5,933 bases of DNA, taken from Streptosporangiaceae bacterium. GTDB lineage: Bacteria > Actinomycetota > Actinomycetes > Streptosporangiales > Streptosporangiaceae. The stretch is taken from assembly GCA_030045215.1 (NCBI GenBank), contig JASIBJ010000480.1, positions 1 through 5,933 of the forward strand, read 5' to 3'. This document shows, one piece after another, positions 1-5,448 of the stretch. The notes beneath the pieces are model-generated. The model searched no databases. It was not told where the DNA came from and was given only the letters and a program-made list of their open reading frames with translations. The translations under genes and the position numbers were made by a program. Numbering within the stretch: the stretch's first letter is position 1; each line of letters starts with the position of its first letter.

Positions 1-536
1 TCGGGTGCCTGGCCGCCCGTCGCGTCGGTGACCGCGGCGCCCTGATCGCCGCCCTGGCCGACGTAGGGGGTGTAGCCGAGCCGGCGCATGAGCTCGGCCC
101 ACGCCCGCGCGATACGGCCGGGGTCCCAGCCGGCCTCGATCGGCTGGCCGGAGAAGCCGTAGCCCGTCATTGAGGGCAGCACCAGGTCGAACGCGTCCTC
201 GGCCGAGCCACCGTGCGCGGTCGGGTCGGTGAGCGGACCGATGACCTCGAGCAGCTCTATCACCGAGCCGGGCCAGCCGTGCGTGATGATCAGCGGCAGC
301 GCGTCCGCGTGCGGTGACTTCACGTGGATGAAGTGGATGTTCTCGCCGTCGATCTCGGTCGTGAACTGCGGCAACGCGTTCAGCTTCGATTCGGGCATGC
401 GCCAGTCGTACTCGGTCGCCCAGTAGCGGGCGAGCTTCTGGAGGGTGGCCAGCTGCACGCCCTGCGACCGGTCTTTGACCAGTTCCTGGGATGGCCAGCG
501 TGTCGCCGCGATGCGCCGCCGGAGGTCTGCGATCAC
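1..536 (-). CDS. EHN-type epoxide hydrolase, alpha/beta hydrolase fold (partial, C-terminus outside window)
   Basis: About 178 residues are visible. Read from a GTG at 536, the protein starts IADLRRRIAATRWP, the typical opening of the epoxide hydrolase N-terminal (EHN) domain, followed by YWATEYDWR and QFTTEIDGENIHFIHV. The alpha/beta hydrolase core then shows HGWPGS at about residues 86-91 (oxyanion-hole region), GYGFSG at 125-130 and GGDQGAAVT at 162-170, where D164 matches the nucleophilic Asp of the family. Family members hydrolyse epoxides to vicinal diols through an Asp-ester intermediate. The substrate here is unknown. The general-acid and His residues of the triad lie beyond the edge. 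The start is doubtful: no Shine-Dalgarno precedes 536, and the protein lacks the usual 10-20 leading residues. A TGA at 540-542 lies in frame just upstream, preceded by PFAVP, which resembles the missing lead. The gene may therefore be 5'-damaged. Family assignment is firm; functionality is uncertain. Confidence 0.85.
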   Translation of the reverse strand, partial: MIADLRRRIAATRWPSQELVKDRSQGVQLATLQKLARYWATEYDWRMPESKLNALPQFTTEIDGENIHFIHVKSPHADALPLIITHGWPGSVIELLEVIGPLTDPTAHGGSAEDAFDLVLPSMTGYGFSGQPIEAGWDPGRIARAWAELMRRLGYTPYVGQGGDQGAAVTDATGGQAP

Positions 537-605
537 CGTTCAGGGCACAGCAAATGGACGACAGGGCAGCCTGGCCACCTGCGCTGGCGGCGACAAGGCC
601 TCTGT

Positions 606-854
606 TCAGGCAGCTGCTGCGGCCCGGTACCGTTCGTGCCGCCCGGCCGATTCTGGTCGCGCCTCTCCCGCCCAGTCCGGGACCGGCCTGGTGCAGCCTT
701 GCCGGACGAGCTCATCGATGTGCACGGCCAGCAGAATGGCCCCGTCTGTCAGCAGGTCGCGCTCGGCAGGAGTGATGTCGCCCCGGTCAGCCCGCTCGCG
801 GAAGATCGCGCAGGTGTGCTCGAGTGCTGCCTCGACTGTAAGCACGGTAATCAC
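606..854 (-). CDS. Small hypothetical protein (82 aa)
   Basis: I do not recognise a family. The GTG at 854 is chosen because GGAGG (863-867) sits 8 nt upstream. A longer reading from an ATG at 944, directly after the glycosyltransferase stop (TAA-ATG), adds 30 Gly/Pro-rich residues that do not look coding. The product starts VITVLTVEAALEHTCAIF and continues with charged amphipathic stretches (RERADRGDITPAERDLL, then ILLAVHIDELVRQ), which suggests two or three soluble helices. The tail (about residues 55-82) is rich in Arg and Ala and probably disordered. There is no signal peptide or membrane segment. It lies 90 bp downstream of the glycosyltransferase on the same strand and 69 bp before the epoxide hydrolase start, so it may be co-transcribed with them. 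The ribosome site and helical pattern favour a real gene, but its small size keeps confidence moderate. Confidence 0.45.
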   Translation of the reverse strand: MITVLTVEAALEHTCAIFRERADRGDITPAERDLLTDGAILLAVHIDELVRQGCTRPVPDWAGEARPESAGRHERYRAAAAA

Positions 855-862
855 GGTTCCCA

Positions 863-867
863 CCTCC
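863..867 (-). promoter_or_regulatory. Ribosome binding site of the 82-aa ORF
   Basis: GGAGG on the minus strand, 8 nt before the GTG at 854. It decides the start in favour of GTG 854 over the ATG at 944, which has no such motif in front of it. Confidence 0.5.
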
Positions 868-944
868 ACCCCAGGTATACCGCCAGGGGTGCCGAGGCCG
901 GGCAGAGGCGTTGGTCCCCACCATAGGCCCAGCTTGCACAGCAT

Positions 945-2111
945 TTAGAGGCCGGTGCGCTGCCATCGGCGGTATCGCGCTTTGCCGTGGAGCCGGCGGC
1001 TGATCTGGGCGCCGGTGAAGAACGGCGGCATGGCGGCCAGTCGCTCGCCGAGCAGCTGGCGCCGGCGCAGAGCTCGCCACCCGGAGAGCGTGCGGGCGTC
1101 GGGATAGGTGGTGAGGGCGAAGTTGATGGCGGCGTCGACGTCGAAGGTCGCGGTACGGCCGCGGTCGTAGGCCCGGCACGCGTGCTCGAGGGCCTGGATG
1201 GCGAGCGCGGCGTTCGCGGCGCGCTGCAGCCTGCTTGCGGCGGGCAGGTCGGCGCCGGGCCCGGCGAAGAAGTCGTCGAAGACCGACTTGCGTTCCAGCA
1301 GGTCGACCCAGGGGGTGTAACTGGGGCGGCCGGTGAGGCTGTCGTGGTGCAGCCGGTACAGAGCCTGGTCGGGTCCCTCGACGTGACCGACGTCGGACAC
1401 CGAGGCGACGCGCAGCCACATGTGGAGGTCGGTGGCGACCTTGATGCCCGTGGAGAGCAGCCCGGTCCGCTCGAGTGCGCTCGCGCGGACGATGGCCTCG
1501 GGTGTGGTGATGCAGGTGACCGCCGTCCGGCAGCGCTCGGCGACCCAGTCCTGGCCGTGCCAGATGGTCCAGGAGCGAAGCCGGGTGCTCGGGTCCCGCG
1601 GGACGGGACCGCGAAAGTGCCGCGGGTGCCCGTACACCAGGCCGACCGCAGGGAATGCGCTGAACAGCGCGGCCGAGCGGGCCAGGGAGCCGGGAGTGAG
1701 CAGGTCGTCGGCGTCGAGGCGCATGATGAGCTCGCCGGCCGCGTCGGCGTGCCCGCGGTTGAACGCTGCCGCGGGGCCGCCGTTGGCCGCCAGCGCGATC
1801 AGGCTGACCCGCGGATCGGCCTCGGCCAGCGTGCGCGCGACGTTCGCGCTGTCGTCGGTCGAGGCGTCGTCGACGATGATCACCTGCACGTCGACGCCGT
1901 CCTGCGCAAGCACGCTGGCGACCGTCTGCGGCAGGTAGTGGCCATAGTTGTACATCGGGATGATGACCGACACCAGCGGACGCCGGCCCGGCGCGGGCCG
2001 GCTGGCCGGGCTGCGGACACATGCCTGTCGCCCGATGCCCCGGCTGCGATGACCGGCTCTGCCAGTCCAGCTCTCAGGCTTCTCGTTGGTCTGAACTGGC
2101 TCGGCCTGCAC
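945..2111 (-). CDS. Glycosyltransferase family 2 (GT-A fold)
   Basis: A 388-residue protein. Family members transfer a sugar from a nucleotide-sugar to an acceptor such as a cell-wall polymer, capsule, glycolipid or secondary metabolite. Motifs appear in the expected order: PLVSVIIPMYNYGHYL at about 45-60 (first beta strand), VIIVDDASTDDS at 77-88 (nucleotide-binding Asp pair), ANGGPAAAFNRG at 109-120, and RLDADD at 131-136 (DXD-type metal site). D228 in ATDLHMWLRVA is the probable base-bearing region, and LYRLHHDSLTG at 251-261 resembles the C-terminal YR-H-S motif. No membrane helix is apparent, so it is probably cytosolic or peripheral. About 125 residues beyond the catalytic domain are helical and end strongly basic. 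The GTG at 2111 has GGGAG 9 nt upstream. The first 44 residues are Arg/Pro/Ser-rich and unlike the family, but no better start exists before the domain. No sugar-nucleotide or polysaccharide gene is nearby, so the acceptor cannot be inferred. Confidence 0.93.
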   Translation of the reverse strand: MQAEPVQTNEKPESWTGRAGHRSRGIGRQACVRSPASRPAPGRRPLVSVIIPMYNYGHYLPQTVASVLAQDGVDVQVIIVDDASTDDSANVARTLAEADPRVSLIALAANGGPAAAFNRGHADAAGELIMRLDADDLLTPGSLARSAALFSAFPAVGLVYGHPRHFRGPVPRDPSTRLRSWTIWHGQDWVAERCRTAVTCITTPEAIVRASALERTGLLSTGIKVATDLHMWLRVASVSDVGHVEGPDQALYRLHHDSLTGRPSYTPWVDLLERKSVFDDFFAGPGADLPAASRLQRAANAALAIQALEHACRAYDRGRTATFDVDAAINFALTTYPDARTLSGWRALRRRQLLGERLAAMPPFFTGAQISRRLHGKARYRRWQRTGL

Positions 2112-2188
2112 AGCTGAGGTCTCCCGTCGTCGTCAGCGGCTCACGTTCGGGCATGGGAAGGCCAGCGCGTTCTCGATGCGTAGTCCTG

Positions 2189-2214
2189 ACGACGCCTGCG
2201 GGGCAGGCAGTCGT
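2189..2214. repeat. Imperfect hairpin in the glycosyltransferase 5' region
   Basis: The inverted repeat has left arm ACGACGCCTGC (2189-2199), loop GGG, and right arm GCAGGC-A-GTCGT (2203-2214). It makes 11 base pairs interrupted by one bulged A at 2209. It lies about 78 bp upstream of the glycosyltransferase GTG. No T-run follows on either strand, so it is not a classical intrinsic terminator. A U-less terminator for plus-strand transcription or a leader structure for the glycosyltransferase mRNA are both possible. Confidence 0.55.
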
Positions 2215-2254
2215 ATCCCCCTGGACCTGTGTAGCCTCAGGACCTGGAATAACC

Positions 2255-2287
2255 CTGAGAATCAGATCCGGATCAGCGCTGAGAATC
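2255..2287. repeat. Direct repeat CTGAGAATC x2 flanking palindrome GATCCGGATC
   Basis: Two exact 9-bp copies of CTGAGAATC start 24 bp apart (2255 and 2279). Between them at 2265-2274 is the perfect 10-bp palindrome GATCCGGATC. Such an arrangement can be a regulator binding site, but no regulator gene is present in the window and no promoter is defined here, so the role is open. Confidence 0.35.
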
Positions 2288-2636
2288 GTTGGCGCCGGTG
2301 GGTGGCCCGCCGACGCCCGAGTTCGTCGCCGACGCCGTGATGGACGCGGCGGAGATCGCGACGAGGCTGCCCACTTTATTGGTGAACGGCGCCATGATCG
2401 AGGCGCTGCTCCTCACAGGAGACTGTCCAGCGAGTACCCACATGTTCCCGGCATGAGCCGTCCCTGGCGGGGCGGCCTCTGGCCTACCGCTGAGGCCGGC
2501 AGCCTGACCTCGCTGCGCCGGGTGTACTACGCGCTCTGGTAGTCGAAGACGGGCAGCTCGTTGGGAACAATGCCTGGGACGCCCTGGGACGAAATCCCGG
2601 TAAGGCGGTCCCCTGAGGAAACGGCTGTCTTGCTAA

Positions 2637-3299
2637 TCACCAAAGGAGGTGAGAGCCTCCCGCTAGCAGCGTTCCAGCGACCACCAAACCCGCGGCTCCG
2701 AAAAGACATAGCACTGAGCCGGAGACAAGCCACTGTTTCCCGCTGGAAATACACCTGGCCTTTTTCACCATGGCGACTTGGAATCTCAGAAGCCTGATGC
2801 GCGCGGCGTCCTCGGCCTGGGTCGTGGCGATCTTGTACTCCGGGCGCCTGCCGGTCCCGTCGCCCTCAGTGTCGGAAAGTTGGCCTTCACAGTTATCCAG
2901 GTTGAGCTTCGGGTAACGCGAAAGGGGAACGAGCGCTACGGCCGCAAGCAACGCTGCCAGGACCGCCGCCCATAGCCCTATCCGGAAATAGAAACTGCTG
3001 AAGTCCACTTGTTGTGCGGTGGCGCTGAGGCCGACGAGAATCCCGGCGAAGCCCAGCACGAGTCCGGCCTTGGTGGTCAGGCTGTCCGTGTGGGCATTTA
3101 TCGCCTCCCGCTCCGCCGCCACTTGGTCAAGGACAAGATCCAGTGACGGAGAGTCAGCCTCGCGAGAACTCCCGGCGTCGGCCAGCTTCCCGGCCGCGGC
3201 ACCCAGGGCTTTGCTTATCTTGTTTGTGGTCCCTACTAGCTTCGTGACCTGCTCTGTGAGCGCCGTCAAATCGTCGGTAGGCTGACCCATGGCCGTCAT
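2637..3299 (-). CDS. Three-helix membrane protein of unknown function
   Basis: A 220-residue protein without a family I can name with confidence. Residues 8-45 are polar and heptad-like (LTALTEQVTKLVGTTNKISK), probably a coiled coil. Residues 52-75 are charged. Hydrophobic segments lie at about 77-95 (KAGLVLGFAGILVGLSAT), 105-126 and 189-212, with a hydrophilic stretch of about 60 residues between the second and third. The layout, with a KAG-start first helix, a helical hairpin, a cytosolic linker and a last helix, recalls small membrane effector families of bacterial defence systems (SLATT or Pycsar-effector type). That is resemblance of topology only, and no nucleotide cyclase or other partner is nearby. 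The ATG at 3299 has GGGAG (3310-3314) 10 nt upstream; a second ATG at 3290 lacks a good site. Codon use is less GC-rich than in the flanking enzymes, which suggests more recent acquisition. It is a single-gene unit, divergent from the dipeptidase. Confidence 0.7.
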   Translation of the reverse strand: MTAMGQPTDDLTALTEQVTKLVGTTNKISKALGAAAGKLADAGSSREADSPSLDLVLDQVAAEREAINAHTDSLTTKAGLVLGFAGILVGLSATAQQVDFSSFYFRIGLWAAVLAALLAAVALVPLSRYPKLNLDNCEGQLSDTEGDGTGRRPEYKIATTQAEDAARIRLLRFQVAMVKKARCISSGKQWLVSGSVLCLFGAAGLVVAGTLLAGGSHLLW

Positions 3300-3402
3300 C
3301 TTCGTCTAGCTCCCGAACGGCCGCAAGGCAGGATCTCAACGGCACGCAGGCCCGATCAGGCCGCCCGCGCGTCGGACGGGTTCAGTCAAGGGAGGTTGAC
3401 CG
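3300..3402. promoter_or_regulatory. Divergent intergenic region, membrane protein / dipeptidase
   Basis: These 103 bp separate two divergent starts, so promoters for both genes should lie here or just outside. It contains the ribosome sites of both genes (GGGAG for the membrane protein, AAGGGAGG for the dipeptidase). A TTGACT on the minus strand (3382-3387) could be a -35 box, but no matching -10 box is found at 16-18 bp. The repeat GGCC-CGATCA-GGCC is present but short. Confidence 0.4.
3388..3395 (+). promoter_or_regulatory. Ribosome binding site of the M19 dipeptidase
   Basis: AAGGGAGG ends 7 nt before the GTG at 3403. This is a near-ideal spacing and fixes that GTG as the start. Confidence 0.8.
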
Positions 3403-4419
3403 GTGACAGCGACCCAGCAGGTCGGCGAGGCCGCCCGGATCACGAGCCCGTTCGCCTGGGAGCAGCACTGCTGCCTGCCGCTGCGGGCCGACTATGACGT
3501 CGCTCCGCTGCGCCGGTATCTCGATGCTGGCGTCAGCTACGTGTCGGTGAACGTCGGGTTCGCGCCCCACGACATTGACGCCACCATGCGTGTCCTCGGC
3601 TCCTGGCGGCGGCAGATCCTGCTCAGCAGCACGACGTTCGCCCTGGTGTCGACCGTCGACGAGCTGCTGGCAGCGCAGCAGCAGGGGCGGCTGGTCGTGG
3701 GCTTCGACCTAGAGGACACCAACCCGCTCGGCGGCGAGATCGGCATGGTCCAGGCCTACTACGACCTCGGAGTGCGGTCGATGCTGCTCACCTACAACGC
3801 GGAGAACCTGGCCGGTTTCGGCTGTCACGCTCCGGACGACACCGGCCTGACCGAGTTCGGCCGCTCGGTGGTTCATGAGATGAACCGCGTCGGCATGATG
3901 GTGGACGTCTCCCACTGCGGGTACCGGACGTCCATGGACGCGCTGGAGCTCTCGGCCAGCCCGGTCATCTTCAGCCACTCGGCCATGCGCGGCGTATGGG
4001 ATCACGAGCGCAACATCCGCGACGACCAGGCTCGTGCCTGCGCCGCCACCGGGGGAGTCATCGGGATCAATGGCGTCGGCATCTTCCTGGGCGACAACGA
4101 CATCAGCGTCCAGGCGATGGCGCGCCACATTGACTATGCCGTCGAGCTCGTCGGACCGGACCACGTCGGCATCGGCACCGACTATGTCTTTGACCTTGAC
4201 GACCTCGATCGCGAGCTGTCGAACGCTCAGATCTTCCCGGAGAGCTACCGGCGGGCAGGGCGAGTCGACTTCTTCCCGCCCGAGCAACTCGCGCCGCTGG
4301 AGGCGGAGCTCGCCCGCCGCGGCTACCCGGCTGCCGACATTGCCGCGATCATGGGCGGCAACTTCCTGCGGGTCGCGCGCCAGGTATGGAAGCCAAGCCC
4401 AGGGCAGGTAACGCGGTAG
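3403..4419 (+). CDS. Membrane dipeptidase-like protein, peptidase family M19
   Basis: A 338-residue amidohydrolase-fold protein, full length for bacterial M19 enzymes. These use a binuclear zinc site to cleave dipeptides, often with a D- or unusual C-terminal residue. Visible motifs are LEDTNPLGG (E104, bridging-ligand position), MMVDVSHCG (H171), VIFSHSAMRG (H192), HERNIRDD (R203, substrate-binding position), VGIGTDYVFD (D260) and the C-terminal IMGGNFLRV. The first motif is unusual: where M19 enzymes have His-x-Asp, this one reads WEQHCCLPL, so H22 is kept but C24 takes the Asp place. No signal peptide or membrane segment is seen, so it is cytosolic despite the family name. It converges on the proline racemase gene with 9 bp between the stops. 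From memory, dipeptidase-like genes occur in some hydroxyproline-catabolic loci, which fits this neighbour. Family is certain; substrate and activity are unknown. Confidence 0.94.
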   Translation: MTATQQVGEAARITSPFAWEQHCCLPLRADYDVAPLRRYLDAGVSYVSVNVGFAPHDIDATMRVLGSWRRQILLSSTTFALVSTVDELLAAQQQGRLVVGFDLEDTNPLGGEIGMVQAYYDLGVRSMLLTYNAENLAGFGCHAPDDTGLTEFGRSVVHEMNRVGMMVDVSHCGYRTSMDALELSASPVIFSHSAMRGVWDHERNIRDDQARACAATGGVIGINGVGIFLGDNDISVQAMARHIDYAVELVGPDHVGIGTDYVFDLDDLDRELSNAQIFPESYRRAGRVDFFPPEQLAPLEAELARRGYPAADIAAIMGGNFLRVARQVWKPSPGQVTR

Positions 4420-4428
4420 GCCGGAGGA

Positions 4429-5448
4429 TCAGCGCAAGACGAAGCCCGGCGTCAGCTCGTCATCTGGATCAACGCAGAACGTGTGCTCGCCGGTCTTGTA
4501 CGCCATCCCCGTGACCTGCGGAATCACGCCGTCGTGGCCGTCAGCCGCCATGCGGTCGAGCACGCGCGCCCGGAATCTCGTCCCGACAATCGAATCGTGA
4601 ATGAGAGCCTGGCCAGGGGCAAGCTGCCCGGACGCGGTCAGGTCCGCGAGCCGCGCGCAGGTCCCCGAGCCGCACGGCGACCGGTCGACCTCGCCGTCGG
4701 CGAAGATCGTGACATTGCGCTGGTGCAGATCTCCGGCCTGGTCGCGACCGAGATGGTCGTAGATGATAGTTCCGTATATACCGTTGAGTCGCCGATCGGA
4801 CGGGTGCTCGGCGGCAGGGGAATCGGAGAGCTGCTGTTTAATCTGGCGCCCGAGGACGATCAGGTCGGGCAGGTGCTCCGGTGCGACCCTGAGTCCGAGC
4901 GAGGCCGCGTCCACGCTGGCATAGAAGGCGCCGCCGAAGCTGATCGACGCCCGGACCTCGCCCCTCGAGGTGGCGACCGGCTCGTCCCGCGAGCTGACGT
5001 AGCTCGGCACGTTGACGAAGTCAACGGCGGTAATGCGCTGACCCTCCGCATGCACGCGCGCCGTCACCCGGCCGGACGGGACGTCGATGACGACATCGGT
5101 GAGCCCGGTCGCGCTGAACTCGACCCGCCCCGTGTGCAGCGCCCACGCGCCGAGGGCGATGGTTCCGTGCCCGCAGGCGGTGGAAAACCCGTCCTTGTGC
5201 CAGAACAGCACTCCGAAGTCTGCGCCCGCATCATCGGGCGGCGTGATGAAGGCCCCGTACATGTCTGCGTGGCCGCGGGGCTCGTAGCACAGGAGCTGGC
5301 GGAGCCGGTTAACCTCCGGGTCGCTGGCCGCGTTCGCCCGCCGCTGCGCGACCGTGCTGCCGCGGATCTGGACCGGAGGGTCGGCGACTATGCGGAACGG
5401 TTCCCCGGCAGTGTGGTAGTCGATTGCCCGGACGGCCGGGTCAGTCAT
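4429..5448 (-). CDS. Proline racemase / 4-hydroxyproline epimerase family protein
   Basis: A 339-residue, full-length member of the family that inverts the alpha-carbon of proline or hydroxyproline with two opposed cysteines. It starts MTDPAVRAIDYHTAGEPFRI, where the H-T-GEP element near residue 12 is a family signature. The first catalytic motif is STACGHGTIALG (C92, H94). The second is EVDRSPCGSGTCARLA (D255, C259). Both cysteines are present, which favours a racemase or epimerase over trans-3-hydroxyproline dehydratases, where the second Cys is replaced by Thr. LCYEPRGHADMYGA at 53-66 is also typical. The ATG at 5448 is chosen because GGAGGAGG lies 8 nt upstream and conservation begins right after it; the open frame continues further upstream but is not protein-like there. 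The start overlaps the stop of the upstream lyase by 8 bp (ATGACTGA), so the two are translationally coupled. Proline, 3- or 4-hydroxyproline or another imino acid are all possible substrates. Confidence 0.95.
   Translation of the reverse strand: MTDPAVRAIDYHTAGEPFRIVADPPVQIRGSTVAQRRANAASDPEVNRLRQLLCYEPRGHADMYGAFITPPDDAGADFGVLFWHKDGFSTACGHGTIALGAWALHTGRVEFSATGLTDVVIDVPSGRVTARVHAEGQRITAVDFVNVPSYVSSRDEPVATSRGEVRASISFGGAFYASVDAASLGLRVAPEHLPDLIVLGRQIKQQLSDSPAAEHPSDRRLNGIYGTIIYDHLGRDQAGDLHQRNVTIFADGEVDRSPCGSGTCARLADLTASGQLAPGQALIHDSIVGTRFRARVLDRMAADGHDGVIPQVTGMAYKTGEHTFCVDPDDELTPGFVLR

Larger units (their letters stand above)
2112..2636. other. About 525 bp with no convincing gene; hairpin, short repeats and possible coding debris
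   Basis: This stretch lies between the glycosyltransferase start and the end of the membrane protein gene, both minus strand. It should hold the glycosyltransferase promoter, but no clear -35/-10 pair is visible. It contains a long imperfect hairpin (2189-2214), direct repeats GGACCTG (2223-2229, 2240-2246) and CTGAGAATC (2255-2263, 2279-2287), and a tandem CCTGGGACG (2573-2581, 2583-2591). Two short plus-strand frames have protein-like composition. One spans 2289-2456, with EFVADAVMDAAEIATRLP and LLVNGAMIEALLLTGD. The other spans 2494-2616, with APGVLRALVVEDGQLVGNNA. They are in different frames, have no start with a ribosome site and match no family I know. A decayed gene is possible but unproven. 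Confidence 0.5.

Noticed and set aside
787..2022. 411-codon minus-strand open frame overlapping the glycosyltransferase
   Set aside because: It is Arg/Pro/Ala-rich with no motifs and lies out of frame with a clear GT2 protein. It is a high-GC shadow.
987..2117. 376-codon plus-strand open frame opposite the glycosyltransferase
   Set aside because: Gly/Arg/Val-rich composition and exact antisense overlap with a well-supported gene mark it as a shadow.
2642..2652. AAAGGAGGTGA on the plus strand, a full-length match to the Shine-Dalgarno complement of the 16S rRNA 3' end
   Set aside because: No start codon with an open frame follows at normal spacing (the nearest GTG runs into a TAG after four codons). 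It lies over the last codons of the membrane protein gene on the opposite strand, so it is best taken as coincidence.
2642..2662. Hairpin GGAGG-CTCTCA-CCTCC followed by TTT at the end of the membrane protein gene, as a terminator
   Set aside because: The stem is only 5 bp and it lies before the stop codon, inside the coding sequence.
2561..2797. 78-codon plus-strand open frame starting at 2561
   Set aside because: Most of it is antisense to the membrane protein gene and there is no ribosome site. It is not supported as a gene.
4420..4428. Bidirectional terminator between the convergent dipeptidase and racemase genes
   Set aside because: The gap is only 9 bp and contains no inverted repeat.
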